Shown: positions 11,421-23,349 of the stretch, piece after piece | Position numbering within the stretch: position 1 is the first letter of the stretch | Layout: each line of letters opens with the position of its first letter | Assembly (NCBI RefSeq): GCF_002019645.1 | Contig: NZ_KV917374.1 | Coordinates: 3,360,696 to 3,424,695 of the forward strand | Length of the DNA: 64,000 nt | DNA from: Litchfieldia alkalitelluris | GTDB taxonomy: Bacteria > Bacillota > Bacilli > Bacillales > Bacillaceae_L | Direction of reading: 5' to 3' | Notes under the pieces: model-generated | Told to the model about the DNA's origin: nothing | The model's input: the letters and a program-made list of their open reading frames with translations, nothing else | Databases searched by the model: none | Program-made: the position numbers and the translations under genes

Positions 11421-11695
11421 GATTTACTCTCTTTTTCAACCAACTCAAGTAGTTCATCGTATAGAGAATTTTCAATCATTACTTTTAATTGGTTTGCTAG
11501 AATGTTTTTCTTTTTAGCTAGTAAGATTAAATCTTTGTCTAAGCTTAAATATGCTCCTCGACCAGATTTTTTGCCTGTTAAATCAATAGAAACCTCTCCT
11601 TCTTTTGATCTAACAATTCTTACAAGCTCTTTTTTAGGCTTCATTTCTCCACTAGCTATACATTTACGTAATGGAATCTTTTTTTGACCCACCAT
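11417..11695 (-). CDS. rnpM: RNase P modulator RnpM (YlxR)
   Basis: 92-residue YlxR-family protein (DUF448). In B. subtilis the family member is reported to bind the RNase P RNA and modulate RNase P. Conserved features are [21 protein letters not shown] and the glycine-rich [10 protein letters not shown] motif, followed by a basic region. It starts with ATG after GAGAGGTG, follows nusA by 12 bases, and overlaps ylxQ. Its place between nusA and ylxQ is the family's normal one. Confidence 0.95.
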   Translation of the reverse strand: MVGQKKIPLRKCIASGEMKPKKELVRIVRSKEGEVSIDLTGKKSGRGAYLSLDKDLILLAKKKNILANQLKVMIENSLYDELLELVEKESKS

Positions 11696-11707
11696 TTAAT
11701 TCACCTC

Positions 11708-12838
11708 TCACTCAATTTCTTCAAGGTTCAAATTAAATGTGTCTTCTTCTTCTTCATAATCATCATTAAAAAAGGAAGAACCTTCTTTAGGATAGATTCC
11801 TAACTGTTCAGCTTCCGATTGGCTTTTAATATCAATTTTCCAGCCTGTTAGTTTTGCAGCTAATCTAGCATTTTGACCTCTTTTACCAATTGCTAAGGAT
11901 AACTGATAATCAGGTACAATAACTGTTGTTGCTTTATCGTCTTCATTTACAGTAACATCTAAGACCTTAGATGGACTTAATGCATTAGCAACAAAGACCA
12001 CTGGATCATCTGACCATTCTACAATATCTATTTTTTCGCCCTTTAGTTCATTAACAATTGCTTGAACTCTTTGTCCCTTTGGACCAACGCATGAGCCTAC
12101 TGGATCGACTTCTTCATTGTCTGCATGAACAGATATCTTAGAACGGTCTCCTGCTTCTCTTGCAACAGATTTAATTTCTACAGTACCATCATAAATTTCT
12201 GGCACTTCAATTTCGAATAATCTTTTTAGTAATCCAGGATGTGTTCTTGAAACAAATATCTGTGGACCTTTTGTTGTCTTTTCTACTTTGGTTATGTAGA
12301 CTTTGATTCGATCATGTGGTTTATATCTTTCGTTAGGCATTTGTTCATTAGCTGGTAATAATGCTTCAATTTTCCCTAAGCTCACATAAATAAACTTTGA
12401 ATCTAGACGTTGAACAATACCTGTCATTATGTCTTCTTCTCTGTCGATGAATTCGGAGTAAATTACCCCTCTTTCTGCTTCTCTTACCCTTTGAGTTACA
12501 ACTTGCTTGGCAGTTTGTGCAGCAATTCTACCAAAGTTCTTTGGTGTAACTTCAATTTCAATTACATCGTCTACCTGATAGTTCGGATTAATTGATCGTG
12601 CTTCGTCTACTGATATTTCAAGTCTTGGATCGTATACTTCTTGAACAACATCTTTTCTTGCAAAGACACGCATTGTTCCTGTTGCAAGGTTTAAGTCAAC
12701 TCGAACATTCTGTGCTTGATTAAAATTTCGTTTATAAGCAGATATTAATGCTGCTTCAATCGCTTCTATTATAATATCTTTGCTTATCCCTTTTTCTTTC
12801 TCAAGCAGTGTTAGAGCATCAAATAATTCACTACTCAT
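11708..12838 (-). CDS. nusA: Transcription termination/antitermination factor NusA
   Basis: 376-residue RNA polymerase-binding factor that affects pausing and intrinsic termination. The N-terminal polymerase-binding domain (LLEKEKGISKDIIIEAIEAA) is followed by an S1 domain (DIMTGIVQRLDSKFIYVSLG), then KH1 (DPVGSCVGPKGQRVQAIV) and KH2 (LAIGKRGQNARLAAKLTGW). The short acidic tail and absence of the proteobacterial AR domains are typical for Firmicutes. rimP lies 84 bases upstream and rnpM 12 bases downstream. Confidence 0.98.
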   Translation of the reverse strand: MSSELFDALTLLEKEKGISKDIIIEAIEAALISAYKRNFNQAQNVRVDLNLATGTMRVFARKDVVQEVYDPRLEISVDEARSINPNYQVDDVIEIEVTPKNFGRIAAQTAKQVVTQRVREAERGVIYSEFIDREEDIMTGIVQRLDSKFIYVSLGKIEALLPANEQMPNERYKPHDRIKVYITKVEKTTKGPQIFVSRTHPGLLKRLFEIEVPEIYDGTVEIKSVAREAGDRSKISVHADNEEVDPVGSCVGPKGQRVQAIVNELKGEKIDIVEWSDDPVVFVANALSPSKVLDVTVNEDDKATTVIVPDYQLSLAIGKRGQNARLAAKLTGWKIDIKSQSEAEQLGIYPKEGSSFFNDDYEEEEDTFNLNLEEIE

Positions 12839-12922
12839 TAGATTCCTAATCCCCCTTTATAGTTAAAAAATTGCAATTTCTTTACTGTATAATATAAATT
12901 GATTAATCCATAATACTCTTCA

Positions 12923-13396
12923 TTAATTAAAAGTCACGGCAAGTCTTGCACTAGCAACTTTTTCATATGGAATTTCAAATGTCTTTGTTCTCGTTTTGAT
13001 TTTCACCGACACAGTAACTATATTTCCATCAAAGCTTACCAGTTCGCCTTCAAATACCTTTTCACCATCGATTGGCTCATAAGTCTTGATATAAACTTGC
13101 TTGCCAATTGCTTTTTGAAAATCTTTATCCTTTTTAAGTGGACGTTCAGCTCCAGGTGAAGAAACTTCAAGAAAGTAGTTATATGGAATTGGATCAACCT
13201 CATCAAGCTTTTCACTTAATTTTTCACTAACGGTTCCGCAATCCTCAATATCGACTCCACCTTCTGAGTCAATAAATACTCTTAAAAACCAATCTTTACC
13301 TTCTTTTACGTATTCTATATCCACTAGCTCCAAGTTTAGAGGTTCTAGTATTGGATTAACCATTTCCTCAACAACTTGTGTTACCTTTTTACTCAT
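12923..13396 (-). CDS. rimP: Ribosome maturation factor RimP
   Basis: 157-residue protein needed for early 30S subunit maturation (YlxS in B. subtilis). It has the two-domain RimP pattern: an N-terminal alpha/beta part with [22 protein letters not shown] and [12 protein letters not shown], including [10 protein letters not shown], and a C-terminal SH3-like barrel. ATG at 13396 follows AAGGAGGG. It is the first gene of the nusA operon and is preceded by a 422-base region without genes. Confidence 0.97.
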   Translation of the reverse strand: MSKKVTQVVEEMVNPILEPLNLELVDIEYVKEGKDWFLRVFIDSEGGVDIEDCGTVSEKLSEKLDEVDPIPYNYFLEVSSPGAERPLKKDKDFQKAIGKQVYIKTYEPIDGEKVFEGELVSFDGNIVTVSVKIKTRTKTFEIPYEKVASARLAVTFN

Positions 13397-13561
13397 TAAT
13401 AACCCTCCTTACAAAACAAGTGCTTCTAGATAAACACACTTACTTTTTTTCATAGTATAAGCACTATTTTAAAGAAAAAATCTTAGTTTTAAGATGTAAC
13501 CTAATTTATTTACTCTTTAATTGCACAATAGAGCAGACACCGCTATCTTATTTATAGGGCT

Positions 13562-13593
13562 AAGGATAAAACACCCTGCTAATCTAAGCAGGG
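13562..13593 (-). terminator. Second hairpin downstream of polC
   Basis: CCCTGCT (13574-13580) pairs with AGCAGGG (13587-13593) around six bases. On the minus strand the stem is followed by GTTTTATCC. It could be a back-up terminator for polC. Confidence 0.55.
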
Positions 13594-13669
13594 AAGAGAT
13601 GTCTTGTTATGAATAAGAGTTGAAGTATGTATGTTTACAGAAAGGAAGCAAAGAATACAAAAATACGAT

Positions 13670-13700
13670 ATCAAAACGAAAGAGTGGGTTTCCCCACTCT
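13670..13700 (-). terminator. Hairpin downstream of polC
   Basis: AGAGTGGG (13681-13688) pairs with CCCACTCT (13693-13700) around four bases. On the minus strand a TTTCGTTTT tail follows. It lies about 120 bases after the polC stop codon. Confidence 0.6.
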
Positions 13701-13818
13701 CCTAGCAACAATTATACATATCTTTTCCATAAAAACTATATCATAACCAATATTTTTATGCAAACAAAAAGAAAAAGGGTGAATTTTAGAACGTTTTTAT
13801 TTTCTTAAAACACCACCA

Positions 13819-16800
13819 TTAGAACAATGAAAGCTGATTTTTATCTGGTAAGGCTTCTAAACAACCGTGGTTATCTAAGAATTCAATAATCGTCTTAGAT
13901 ACTTTTCCACGTTGCTGAAGATCCTCTTTGGATAAAAACTCACCATGCTCCCGTGCCTTTACAATATTAATCGCAGCATTCGTTCCTAGACCCGGTATAG
14001 CATTAAAAGGAGGGATTAAACTGTTTCCATCTATTATAAACTGTGTTGAATCTGAGCGGTATAAGTCAACCTTTTGAAACGAGAATCCCCTTTCACACAT
14101 TTCTAAGGAGAGTTCTAAAACAGTCAATAAATTTTTCTCTTTTGGAGAAGCATCTAATCCTTTTGCATTAATGTCTTCAATTCTTGCCTTAATGGTACTT
14201 GAACCACGATTCATGGCATCTACGTCAAAATCGTCTGCTCTTACTGTGAAATAAGCAGCATAATACAAGAGTGGAAGATGGACCTTAAAATACGCGATCC
14301 TTACAGCCATTAGTACATAAGCCGCGGCGTGGGCCTTCGGGAACATATACTTAATTTTTAAGCAAGAATCAATATACCAAGCAGGTACATCATTTTTCTT
14401 CATCGCTTCAATAAATTCTTCTGATAACCCTTTACCCTTACGAACTGATTCCATGATTTTGAACGCAAGTGACGGATCAAGTCCTTTGTAGATCAGGTAT
14501 ACCATGATATCATCACGACAACCAATAACTTCACTTAATGTACATGTTTTATTGTGGATCAATTCTTGTGCATTACCAAGCCAAACATCAGTACCATGGG
14601 ATAAACCAGATATCTGAACTAATTCGGAAAAGGTTGTTGGTTTGGTATCCTCAAGCATTTGTCTTACAAACCTTGTTCCAAATTCAGGGATACCAAGGGT
14701 CCCAGTTTTACACATGATTTGCTCAGGTGTGACGCCTAGAGAATCAGTTCCACTAAAGATTTTCATTACTTCAGGGTCATCTGTAGGAATTGTTTTTGGG
14801 TCAATCCCACTAAGGTCTTGAAGCATTCTGATAACAGTAGGGTCATCATGTCCAAGAATATCTAGTTTTAATAAATTATCATGAATAGAATGGAAGTCAA
14901 AGTGTGTTGTCTTCCACTCAGAACTAGTGTCATCTGCTGGAAACTGTATAGGAGAAAAGTCGTATATATCCATATAATCAGGTACAACAATAATTCCTCC
15001 TGGATGTTGACCTGTTGTTCTTTTAACACCAGTACATCCGGAAACCAAACGATCTACTTCAGCGCCTCGCAGATGTAAATTATGGTCGTTGGCATACCCT
15101 TTTACATATCCATAAGCTGTCTTTTCTGCGACTGTACCAATTGTTCCTGCTCTGTATACATAATCTTCACCAAACAGAACCTTTGTATAGTTGTGTGCAA
15201 CTGGTTGATATTCGCCGGAGAAATTTAAGTCAATATCTGGTACTTTATCTCCCTTAAAGCCTAGGAATGTCTCAAACGGAATATCGTGTCCATCTTTTTT
15301 ATAAGTAGCTCCACAATGAACACAATCTTTATCTGGTAAATCAAATCCCGATCCAACCGAACCATCGTTAAAAAACTCTGAGTGTTTACATTCAGGACAA
15401 ACATAATGTGGCGCTAATGGGTTTACCTCTGTAATTTCTGTCATTGTCGCAACAAATGAGGACCCAACCGATCCACGTGAACCAACAAGATAGCCATCAT
15501 CTAACGATTTTTTTACTAGTTTATGAGAAATTAAATATATAACCGCAAATCCATGGCCAATAATACTTTTTAATTCTTTTTCTAATCTTGCTTCAACAAG
15601 CTCAGGTAAGTTTTCACCATAAATTTTACGTGCCATCTGATAACTCATTTCTCGAACTTCATCATCTGCACCTTCAATTTTAGGTGTATATAAATCATCT
15701 TTAATCGGTTTTATTTCTTCAATTTCATTTGCAATGTGTTGAGTATTTGTAACCACTATTTTTTTAGCAATTTCTTTATCTAGGAAGGAAAAACTGTTTA
15801 GCATTTCATCAGTTGACCTAAAATGAACTTCAGGTAGTGTGTGACGATTTAATGGATTCGCTCCACCTTGGGAACTTACAAGTATTTTTCTGTAGATGTG
15901 ATCATTAGGTTCTAGGTAATGTACATTTCCTGTTGCGACAACAGGCATGTCCAATTTTTCTCCTAATTTAACGATATTGCTTATAATTTCCCGTAGGTCA
16001 GTATCATTCCTTATCAACTCAAGCTCAATGAGGTGCTTATAGTTTGCCGGTGGTTGCACTTCAAGGTAATCATAAAAAGAGGCGATTTCTTCTACTTCTT
16101 CAGGCGATTTTTGCATCATCCCTTCAAAGACTTCACCTTTGTCACACCCGGAGCCAACGAATATTCCCTCACGATGCTTTTGAAGAACTGATCTTGGAAT
16201 TCGAGGCACTCTGAAAAAATAATTCATATGAGAAATTGATATTAATTTAAATAAATTCTTTAACCCCACGTCATTTTTAGCAAGTAAAATAATATGAGAT
16301 GGGCGAGAACGTTGATATGCCTTTCCTACTCCCATATTGTCATTTAATTGATTATGGTATTCGATATTTTGCTCTAGTGCATCTTTTAACAGTTTCGCAA
16401 GTAAATACCCTGTTGCTTCGGCATCATAAATAGCCCGGTGATGCTGTGTTAATAAAATGTCAAACCTTTTACAAAGAGTATTTAAGCGATGGTTCTTTAA
16501 CTCAGGATAGAGAAATCTAGCCAGCTCCAAGGTATCAATCACTGGATTCTTTGCTTTATCTAATCCGATTTTTTTGTAACCGACATTTAAAAACCCCATA
16601 TCAAAGCTAGCATTGTGTGCAACAAGAATATCATCCTTAGCCCAATCATAGAAGTTTTTTAAAACCTCACCTATTTCCGGCGCATTTCTAACCATATCGT
16701 CTGTTATACCTGTTAATTCGATAGTGGTTGCTGATAGAGGATGGTGAGGATTAGCAAATGCCTCAAAACGGTCGATAATTTCTCCGTTTTTCATCTTTAC

Positions 16801-18135
16801 TGCTGCAAGCTCAATTATCGTATCATATACTGCGGAAAGCCCTGTTGTTTCTACGTCAAAAACTATATATGTGTCTTCAGCCAAAAGGCGCTTTTGCTCA
16901 TTATAGGCAATTGGAACACCATCATCTACTAAATTCGCTTCTACCCCATATAAGATTTTCACACCGTGCTTTTTTCCTGCAGAAAATGCTTCAGGAAAGG
17001 ATTGTGCTACTCCATGATCTGTGACAGCAATGGCTGAATGTCCCCATTTTTTTGCTTGTTCTACTAATCTACTTACTGAAGTAACTGCATCCATTTGACT
17101 CATTGGTGTATGAAGGTGTAACTCTACTCTCTTTTCACCTTCCGGAGCAGAATCAGTTCGTTCTTTAGGCTTTATCTCGTTTATATCATTAGCAATCATA
17201 ACTAAGTCTCTAACAAATGTATCGTTTTGAATTCCACCGCGAACTCTTGCCCACATTCCTTTTTTCACAGCCTGTAGCAAGTTAACGTCTTCTTTATCTC
17301 TAGAAAACATTTTTATTAGTAGAGAATCTGTATAATCTGTTATTTTAAAAGTTAATAGTGTTCTACCACTTCTGAGCTCTCTTGTTTCAACATCAAAGAT
17401 ATACCCTTGTATCGCAACTCGTTTTTCTTCATCATTTATTGATCGAATCTCTCTGAATTCTTCTTCATCCTTAATTGTATAGCCAATTGTTAGTGGACCA
17501 GAAGGAACTTCAGAGTGTTCCTTTTGTGATTCACTTATCATCATTTCAACTGCAGCTTTTTGCCCTTTTTCTTGGTCTTCCTGCTGTTTCTGAGCAAGGA
17601 ACTTCTCATATTCCTTCTCATCACTCTGAACCTTTGTTTCTAGTTGAAAGGAAGGAAAACCAAATTGCTGATAAATATCAGTAATTGTTTGAGCATATTT
17701 TCTCTTCACAGCAGTTGCCTCTGTATCATTTCTTGTTGTAATACCGAGCTTTATACCTTGCAAACTAGGTTTTTGGTTATTTAATAGCGAGATTAACAAC
17801 GGAGAGATTCCTTGCATTTCCTGGATACAAAGCTGCCAGTAATCTTGAAGTAATTCCTCACTACATTGGTTATCTATTGTAGAAACTGAAAAAGAAACTG
17901 ATGCGATATGTGAAAACTTACTTAGAAGTTGTGCTTGGAAACGTTGAAAAACATTGGATGGTAAAATCTTTGGGAGTCTGAACGTAAAATGCCATGACTT
18001 CTGCTCTCTATTAATAATGAGCTTTTCAATCCCACCTTCTGCAAAATGAATAACCGTTGAATCATCAGTCATTTCAAGCTGTTGCAGCAGGATGAGTAAT
18101 CGGTCTTTTTGATCTTTATTCAGTTGATCACTCAA
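13819..18135 (-). CDS. polC: DNA polymerase III alpha subunit, Gram-positive PolC type
   Basis: 1438-residue replicative polymerase with built-in proofreading. Order: N-terminal domain, OB fold, the PHP domain ([15 protein letters not shown]), split by a DnaQ-like 3'-5' exonuclease ([19 protein letters not shown]), then a zinc-binding site (CPECKHSEF and CVHCG), the palm with [12 protein letters not shown], and the C-terminal helix-hairpin-helix region ending in NQLSLF, a clamp-binding-like tail. Length is that of other PolC proteins. The start is TTG at 18135 with GAAGGGGGAAAG upstream. It follows proS, as in B. subtilis, with a hairpin between them. Confidence 0.98.
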   Translation of the reverse strand: MSDQLNKDQKDRLLILLQQLEMTDDSTVIHFAEGGIEKLIINREQKSWHFTFRLPKILPSNVFQRFQAQLLSKFSHIASVSFSVSTIDNQCSEELLQDYWQLCIQEMQGISPLLISLLNNQKPSLQGIKLGITTRNDTEATAVKRKYAQTITDIYQQFGFPSFQLETKVQSDEKEYEKFLAQKQQEDQEKGQKAAVEMMISESQKEHSEVPSGPLTIGYTIKDEEEFREIRSINDEEKRVAIQGYIFDVETRELRSGRTLLTFKITDYTDSLLIKMFSRDKEDVNLLQAVKKGMWARVRGGIQNDTFVRDLVMIANDINEIKPKERTDSAPEGEKRVELHLHTPMSQMDAVTSVSRLVEQAKKWGHSAIAVTDHGVAQSFPEAFSAGKKHGVKILYGVEANLVDDGVPIAYNEQKRLLAEDTYIVFDVETTGLSAVYDTIIELAAVKMKNGEIIDRFEAFANPHHPLSATTIELTGITDDMVRNAPEIGEVLKNFYDWAKDDILVAHNASFDMGFLNVGYKKIGLDKAKNPVIDTLELARFLYPELKNHRLNTLCKRFDILLTQHHRAIYDAEATGYLLAKLLKDALEQNIEYHNQLNDNMGVGKAYQRSRPSHIILLAKNDVGLKNLFKLISISHMNYFFRVPRIPRSVLQKHREGIFVGSGCDKGEVFEGMMQKSPEEVEEIASFYDYLEVQPPANYKHLIELELIRNDTDLREIISNIVKLGEKLDMPVVATGNVHYLEPNDHIYRKILVSSQGGANPLNRHTLPEVHFRSTDEMLNSFSFLDKEIAKKIVVTNTQHIANEIEEIKPIKDDLYTPKIEGADDEVREMSYQMARKIYGENLPELVEARLEKELKSIIGHGFAVIYLISHKLVKKSLDDGYLVGSRGSVGSSFVATMTEITEVNPLAPHYVCPECKHSEFFNDGSVGSGFDLPDKDCVHCGATYKKDGHDIPFETFLGFKGDKVPDIDLNFSGEYQPVAHNYTKVLFGEDYVYRAGTIGTVAEKTAYGYVKGYANDHNLHLRGAEVDRLVSGCTGVKRTTGQHPGGIIVVPDYMDIYDFSPIQFPADDTSSEWKTTHFDFHSIHDNLLKLDILGHDDPTVIRMLQDLSGIDPKTIPTDDPEVMKIFSGTDSLGVTPEQIMCKTGTLGIPEFGTRFVRQMLEDTKPTTFSELVQISGLSHGTDVWLGNAQELIHNKTCTLSEVIGCRDDIMVYLIYKGLDPSLAFKIMESVRKGKGLSEEFIEAMKKNDVPAWYIDSCLKIKYMFPKAHAAAYVLMAVRIAYFKVHLPLLYYAAYFTVRADDFDVDAMNRGSSTIKARIEDINAKGLDASPKEKNLLTVLELSLEMCERGFSFQKVDLYRSDSTQFIIDGNSLIPPFNAIPGLGTNAAINIVKAREHGEFLSKEDLQQRGKVSKTIIEFLDNHGCLEALPDKNQLSLF

Positions 18136-18160
18136 TGTCTTTCCCCCTTCTACATATTGA

Positions 18161-18200
18161 AGGGCTAACTAAGAAGATGTTCTCCTCTAAAATTAGCCCT
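18161..18200 (-). promoter_or_regulatory. Stem-loop between proS and polC
   Basis: TTAGCCCT (18193-18200) pairs with AGGGCTAA (18161-18168), and the interior also pairs imperfectly (GAGGAGA with TCTTCTT). No T run follows on the minus strand, and the structure ends about 25 bases before the polC start, close to its ribosome binding site. It may be a weak attenuator or an mRNA-stabilising or processing element. Confidence 0.45.
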
Positions 18201-18228
18201 TTAATCATTAACTATAGATTTCTAATTT

Positions 18229-19935
18229 CTATTTTACTACAAAAGTTGAAATTGTCTCGATAAGATTTTCAAAATGGACTTCCAATGTTTCCCCTGTTTT
18301 CCTTATCTTTAATTCGACAATTCCTTCATTTGCTTTTTTACCGATGGTTATTCTTACTGGTAAACCAATTAAATCAGAATCCGCAAATTTAACACCCGGT
18401 CTTTCATCACGGTCATCGTATAAAGCACTATATTTATTTTCTTTCAGTAAGGTATAAATACGGTCTGCTAATTCTTTTTGGTCTCCCTTTTTCGCATTAA
18501 TTGGTATCACATGCGCATCAAACGGAGATAGGTTTGCAGGCCATAATAATCCGTTCTCATCATTAAATTGTTCTGCAACCGCAGCGAGTGTTCGAGAAAC
18601 ACCAATACCATAACAACCCATAATCATCGGTTGCATTCTTCCATTAGCATCAAGATACGTTGCATTCATTGACTCACTATAACGCGTACCAAGCTTGAAT
18701 ACATGCCCTACTTCTATACCTTTTGCAAAGACAATCGTGCCCTTCCCATCAGGAGAAGCATCACCTTCTTGAATAAATCTCAAATCTATATATTCATTTA
18801 CTGAGAAATCACGCCCAGGATTCACTCCTGTGAAATGATAATTTTCTTCGTTTGCTCCGGCTACCCCGTTGACTATAAATTCTACTGCCTGATCGGCAAT
18901 AATTTCAACTTTGTCTGATTTCATCCCAATAGGTCCTAAGGAACCAATAGAACACTTAAGAACTTCCTTTGTTTCGTCAGCAGTCGCAAGTTCTACTGAA
19001 GATGCTTCAAAGTAATTTTTTAATTTTATATCATTTACTTCATGGTCACCTCGTAAAACAACAAGTACATATTTATCGTCAACTTTAAATAAAAGAGATT
19101 TTAAACATTTTGTCTTTGAAACATTTAAAAAAGTAGATACTTCTTCAATTGATTTAATATCAACGGTTTCTACCTTCTCCATTTTAACTACTGCTTCATC
19201 ACTCTTCTCATAAGTTGCTAATACTGGTGCCATCTCGATATTAGCTGCATATGTTGATTCATTAGAATAGGCGATTGTGTCCTCACCTACCTCGGAAAGA
19301 ACCATGAACTCATGAGTATCTTTTCCGCCCATTGCTCCTGAATCAGCAATAACTGCACGGAAGTCTAAACCACAACGAGCAAAAACATTGGAATATGCCT
19401 GATACATTTTATCATACATTTCATCTAAACTTTCTTGACTAGCATGGAAAGAGTAAGCATCTTTCATAATAAACTCTCGACCTCGTAACAAACCAAATCT
19501 TGGACGTTTTTCGTCTCTAAACTTAGTTTGAATTTGATAAAGAGCTAGTGGTAACCTTTTATAAGATTTAATTTCATCTTTTACAAGACTTGTGATCACT
19601 TCTTCATGTGTAGCACCTAGGGCAAATTCTCTTTCATGTCTATCTTTTAGACGCATTAGTTCAGAGCCGTATGTGTACCATCTTCCAGATTCCTGCCAGA
19701 GCTCGGCCTGCTGTAGAGCCGGCATTAAAAGCTCTACTGCGCCTGCTTGTTCCATTTCTTCACGTACAATCTGTTCAATTTTTTGTAAAACCTTTTTTGC
19801 TAATGGTAAGTAGCTGTAGACACCGCTTGTATTTTGGCGGATAAAACCAGCTCTTAGGAGTAGCTGATGGCTTTTAATTTCCGCGTCTGAAGGTACTTCC
19901 CTTAGTGTTGGTATAAGCATCATACTTTGTTTCAT
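18229..19935 (-). CDS. proS: Prolyl-tRNA synthetase, bacterial type
   Basis: 568-residue class II synthetase that charges tRNA-Pro. Motif 1 is in the segment around [19 protein letters not shown], motif 2 in [19 protein letters not shown], and motif 3 in [13 protein letters not shown]. An editing (INS) domain that clears Ala-tRNA-Pro lies between motifs 2 and 3 (about residues 230-395), and a C-terminal anticodon-binding domain is present. This is the bacterial, not the archaeal-like, form. It follows rseP by 47 bases, too short for a T-box leader. Confidence 0.97.
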   Translation of the reverse strand: MKQSMMLIPTLREVPSDAEIKSHQLLLRAGFIRQNTSGVYSYLPLAKKVLQKIEQIVREEMEQAGAVELLMPALQQAELWQESGRWYTYGSELMRLKDRHEREFALGATHEEVITSLVKDEIKSYKRLPLALYQIQTKFRDEKRPRFGLLRGREFIMKDAYSFHASQESLDEMYDKMYQAYSNVFARCGLDFRAVIADSGAMGGKDTHEFMVLSEVGEDTIAYSNESTYAANIEMAPVLATYEKSDEAVVKMEKVETVDIKSIEEVSTFLNVSKTKCLKSLLFKVDDKYVLVVLRGDHEVNDIKLKNYFEASSVELATADETKEVLKCSIGSLGPIGMKSDKVEIIADQAVEFIVNGVAGANEENYHFTGVNPGRDFSVNEYIDLRFIQEGDASPDGKGTIVFAKGIEVGHVFKLGTRYSESMNATYLDANGRMQPMIMGCYGIGVSRTLAAVAEQFNDENGLLWPANLSPFDAHVIPINAKKGDQKELADRIYTLLKENKYSALYDDRDERPGVKFADSDLIGLPVRITIGKKANEGIVELKIRKTGETLEVHFENLIETISTFVVK

Positions 19936-19982
19936 ATAATTGCACCTCTTATAATATATGTTCCGCTTTTAAAAAGCCTTTT

Positions 19983-21242
19983 TTATAGAAAGAATCTTTG
20001 AATATCATTCCATGTCACAACAAGCATCAGTAGCATGAGTAATGCAAAGCCGATAAAATGAACCATACCTTCTTTATGGCGATCAATTGGTTTTCCTCTA
20101 ACTGCTTCCACAGCAAAAAACATTAATCTTCCGCCATCTAGTGCTGGAATCGGTAATAAGTTCACAATGCCAAGATTGATACTTAATATCGCTGCCCACT
20201 TCATTAGATAATAGATTCCTGACTGTGCAACGGTATCTGTTGATACATAAATACCAACTGGACCAGAAAGCATGTCAATAGAGAATTGTCCGGTGACTAA
20301 TTTCCCTAAACCTAAGATAATCTCTTTTGTCCATAAATAGGTTTCAGTGAATCCACTCTTCACAGAGGCAACAATCGATTTTTCGACTGGGCCATAAACT
20401 CCTATAATACCAATTGTTTCGTCTCCCATTTGGTGAGTTTTAGGAACAACAGGTATTTCTTGAACCTGAGTGTTACGTTCAATAGTAAAAAGTAATTCAT
20501 TTTCAGGATTTTCACGGATGATTTTGACAATATCCTGCCATGTATTGACTTCTTGTCCCTCAATTGCTTGAACGATATCCCCTTTTTGTAATCCAGCTTG
20601 GATTGCAGCTCCATCTTCAGTAAGTTCACCTAAAACCGGTTCATTTATAGGTGTTCCTTGTAAAAGTCCAATAATTATAAAGACGAAAAATGCTAACACA
20701 AAGTTCATAAATGGACCAGCAGCAATAGCAAGAGTTCTTTGACCTAGTGTTTTCGAAGCAAATTGACGATTATAAGGAGCAATCTGTGTTTCTTGTTGGT
20801 CCGCTACAAAATACGCCTCATCACTAACATCATAACGTTCAAGAATTTCTTCGCCGCCTAGTTCATAACCTGTTAAAAACATCTCATGTTCCAAATCAGC
20901 ACGGTCCACTTCAATCACTTTAGCATTTGGATATTTATCCTTATTGTTTAGAATAATTTTATTTACTTTCCCATTTGAATCAAACAGCAATCCAACATTG
21001 TATCCAGGTTTTACCTCGATCATTTCTGGATCTTCTCCGGCCATTCTTACAAATCCACCAAGAGGTAACAAACGTATCGTATAAATAGTTTCATCTTTTT
21101 TAAACGAAAAAACCTTCGGCCCAAAACCAATAGCAAATTCGCGACAAAGAATTCCAGCTCTCTTCGCAAATATTAAGTGTCCTAGTTCATGAAAAAAAAC
21201 AAGGGCTCCAAATATGATGATAAAGGCTATAACAGTTTCCAC
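19983..21242 (-). CDS. rseP: Site-2 intramembrane metalloprotease RseP/RasP
   Basis: 419-residue multi-spanning protease that cuts transmembrane segments of anti-sigma factors and leftover signal peptides. The zinc motif HELGH lies in the first membrane segment, and the second catalytic motif NLLPIPALDGGR near the C terminus supplies the aspartate. A PDZ domain (about residues 230-290) contains IQAGLQKGDIVQAIEGQEV. GTG at 21242 is chosen because AAAAGGTGG lies just upstream, where a frame extending to 21254 would begin. It is placed dxr-rseP-proS, as in B. subtilis. Confidence 0.95.
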   Translation of the reverse strand: METVIAFIIIFGALVFFHELGHLIFAKRAGILCREFAIGFGPKVFSFKKDETIYTIRLLPLGGFVRMAGEDPEMIEVKPGYNVGLLFDSNGKVNKIILNNKDKYPNAKVIEVDRADLEHEMFLTGYELGGEEILERYDVSDEAYFVADQQETQIAPYNRQFASKTLGQRTLAIAAGPFMNFVLAFFVFIIIGLLQGTPINEPVLGELTEDGAAIQAGLQKGDIVQAIEGQEVNTWQDIVKIIRENPENELLFTIERNTQVQEIPVVPKTHQMGDETIGIIGVYGPVEKSIVASVKSGFTETYLWTKEIILGLGKLVTGQFSIDMLSGPVGIYVSTDTVAQSGIYYLMKWAAILSINLGIVNLLPIPALDGGRLMFFAVEAVRGKPIDRHKEGMVHFIGFALLMLLMLVVTWNDIQRFFL

Positions 21243-21336
21243 TAGTCTAACCACCTTTTAATTGTATTAGGCAATTTCTTCAATGCTGTCTCTAGAAAAA
21301 ACCTTTTATATTTCTATGTTAGTAAAATACTGTCCT

Positions 21337-22491
21337 TTAAAGACTATTAACAAGATGGCTAACATATTCCCTTGTCTGGGTATCAACTTGTTTTATTGTT
21401 TCTAAATTCGGATTACTAATGATAGAATGTTTCTCCAATGCTTGTTCGATAAGGTTCTCTATTGTTAAAAACGAAATCTTGCCATCTAAAAAGGCCGAAA
21501 CAGCCTGTTCATTTGCCGCATTTAATACAGTTGGTAATGTACCACCTTGTTTCCCCGCAGTATATGAATAATGTAGGCTTCGATATCTATTGAAATCTAC
21601 AGCATTAAAATGAAGCAACCCTACTTGACTTAAATTCAGCCTTGTCGCAAAAGGTAGTTCAAGTCTATTAGGGTATGTTAAAGCATACTGTATTGGAACT
21701 CTCATATCGGGTGTGCCAAGCTGCGCAATCACACTACTATCCTTAAATTCAACAAGTGAGTGAATAATGCTTTCTCGATGTAATAGAACATCAATTTTAT
21801 CATATGGAAGATTAAATAACCAGTGGGCTTCAATTACTTCTAATCCTTTATTCATCATTGTTGCTGAATCAATCGTTATTTTTGGTCCCATACTCCAATT
21901 TGGATGATTTAGTGCTTCCTTTACACTTACATCTTTTAACTCATTTCTCGTCTTATCTCTAAAGCTTCCACCTGAAGCCGTTAAGATTATTTTTTCAACA
22001 CCTTTAGGATTTTCACCCTGTAGGCACTGGAAAATAGCTGAGTGCTCACTATCAACAGGTAATAGTTTTACTTCGTGTTTCCTAGCTGCTTCCATAACTA
22101 AATGCCCAGCTGTTACTAACGTTTCTTTATTCGCTAGAGCTATTGTTTTTTTCGCCTCAATCGCCTTTAAAGTGGGCGCTAAGCCTACACTACCTACTAC
22201 CGCATTAAGTAACACATGACTTTCTGGATAAGTGGCAACTTCATTTAATCCTTCTTCTCCATATACAAATTGGATATCTCCCACAAATTCGGATTTAAAC
22301 TTTTCATAAGCATCTTTTGTTTTTAACGAAACTAGTTTAGGTGAAAACTGATGGATAATCTGCCTTGCGGAATCAAGGTTATTTCCAACAGACATCGCAC
22401 CTAACTTAAAGTCAGTGGGATGATTCTTAATCACATCCAATGTTTGGTTACCAATCGAACCAGTTGCCCCTAATAAACTTACTATCTTCAC
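21337..22491 (-). CDS. dxr: 1-deoxy-D-xylulose 5-phosphate reductoisomerase
   Basis: 384-residue NADPH-dependent enzyme of the MEP isoprenoid pathway (IspC). The N-terminal dinucleotide-binding motif [16 protein letters not shown], the metal and substrate motif [15 protein letters not shown], and the flexible loop with [20 protein letters not shown] are all present. GTG at 22491 follows CAGGGAGTG. It lies between cdsA and rseP, so isoprenoid supply is encoded next to undecaprenyl diphosphate synthase (uppS). Confidence 0.98.
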   Translation of the reverse strand: MKIVSLLGATGSIGNQTLDVIKNHPTDFKLGAMSVGNNLDSARQIIHQFSPKLVSLKTKDAYEKFKSEFVGDIQFVYGEEGLNEVATYPESHVLLNAVVGSVGLAPTLKAIEAKKTIALANKETLVTAGHLVMEAARKHEVKLLPVDSEHSAIFQCLQGENPKGVEKIILTASGGSFRDKTRNELKDVSVKEALNHPNWSMGPKITIDSATMMNKGLEVIEAHWLFNLPYDKIDVLLHRESIIHSLVEFKDSSVIAQLGTPDMRVPIQYALTYPNRLELPFATRLNLSQVGLLHFNAVDFNRYRSLHYSYTAGKQGGTLPTVLNAANEQAVSAFLDGKISFLTIENLIEQALEKHSIISNPNLETIKQVDTQTREYVSHLVNSL

Positions 22492-22527
22492 AAACTCACT
22501 CCCTGAAAAATCTTTCTTCTTTTATTA

Positions 22528-23331
22528 TTACGAAATCACTAACAGTAGGAAATACAGTATTGGTAGAGCAAATAACCAGCTATCTACACGATCTAATATG
22601 CCACCGTGTCCTGGCAACAGTTTCCCTGAATCCTTTACATCATAATGACGTTTTAATGCAGATTCTACAAGATCACCTATTTGTCCAAAAACTGATAAGA
22701 AGATCGTAATAATAATTACTTTTACAATTGATAATTGAAGTGGAATAAAACTGATATAAATTATTCCAATGACAATTGCGATAAAGATTCCACCTAGTGA
22801 GCCTTCGATGGTTTTATTAGGGCTAATATCTGGCCATAATTTACGTTTACCAAAAGCTTTCCCAACAAAATATGCACCTGAATCAGTTGACCAAACCACA
22901 ACAAGAACAAAAAATACGTACTTCAAGCCTTCTATATTATTTCCGCGTATTTCTATTAAATAGAAGAAGCAAAGGCCTATATATATCGTAGTTAAGATGA
23001 CAAACCCAACATCATCAAAAGTAAACTTATTCTTAGTTACAACTGTATATGATAAAAATAATAATACAGCTAATAACGCCAACTCAATTTTTGCCAAACC
23101 CAAGTCAACTAGCAAATAAGAATATTGATTTGGTAATAGAAAAATCCATAATAAAATAGTAGATAGAAATCCTGGAAATGACAAGATTGGTATCTTTTTC
23201 ATTCTCAGCAACTCATAAATGGCAATCGTAGCCATAAGATATGTAAGGATTGTAAATGGTAAACCACCCAGGTACAAAATGGGTAGAAATATCGCCGCAG
23301 CAATTATTCCAGTAATTATTCGTTGCTTCAT
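22528..23331 (-). CDS. cdsA: Phosphatidate cytidylyltransferase
   Basis: 267-residue integral membrane enzyme that makes CDP-diacylglycerol from phosphatidic acid and CTP. It has about eight hydrophobic segments and the family signature near the C terminus, SVFGQIGDLVESALKRHYDVKDSGKLLPGHGGILDR (only its ends, SVFGQIGDLVES and GHGGILDRVDS, are diagnostic). It starts after AAAGGTGATGAG and lies 18 bases after uppS. Confidence 0.96.
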   Translation of the reverse strand: MKQRIITGIIAAAIFLPILYLGGLPFTILTYLMATIAIYELLRMKKIPILSFPGFLSTILLWIFLLPNQYSYLLVDLGLAKIELALLAVLLFLSYTVVTKNKFTFDDVGFVILTTIYIGLCFFYLIEIRGNNIEGLKYVFFVLVVVWSTDSGAYFVGKAFGKRKLWPDISPNKTIEGSLGGIFIAIVIGIIYISFIPLQLSIVKVIIITIFLSVFGQIGDLVESALKRHYDVKDSGKLLPGHGGILDRVDSWLFALPILYFLLLVIS

Positions 23332-23349
23332 TTAAACTCATCACCTTTT

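Larger units (their letters stand above)
13397..13818. other. 422-base gap between polC and rimP
   Basis: No supported gene lies here. It holds two hairpins downstream of polC (13670-13700 and 13562-13593, separate entries). Closer to rimP, the minus strand has a possible -10 box TATACT at 13454-13459 without a convincing -35 box. Any promoter of the nusA operon is expected in this stretch. A plus-strand frame at 13620-13808 shows no ribosome binding site or protein-like composition. Confidence 0.6.

Noticed and set aside
13620-13808. Plus-strand 62-codon frame between polC and rimP
   Set aside because: Covers the polC hairpin, lacks an SD and has no recognisable features.
19936-19982. T-box leader before proS
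   Set aside because: Only 47 bases between rseP and proS, too short for a specifier loop and antiterminator.
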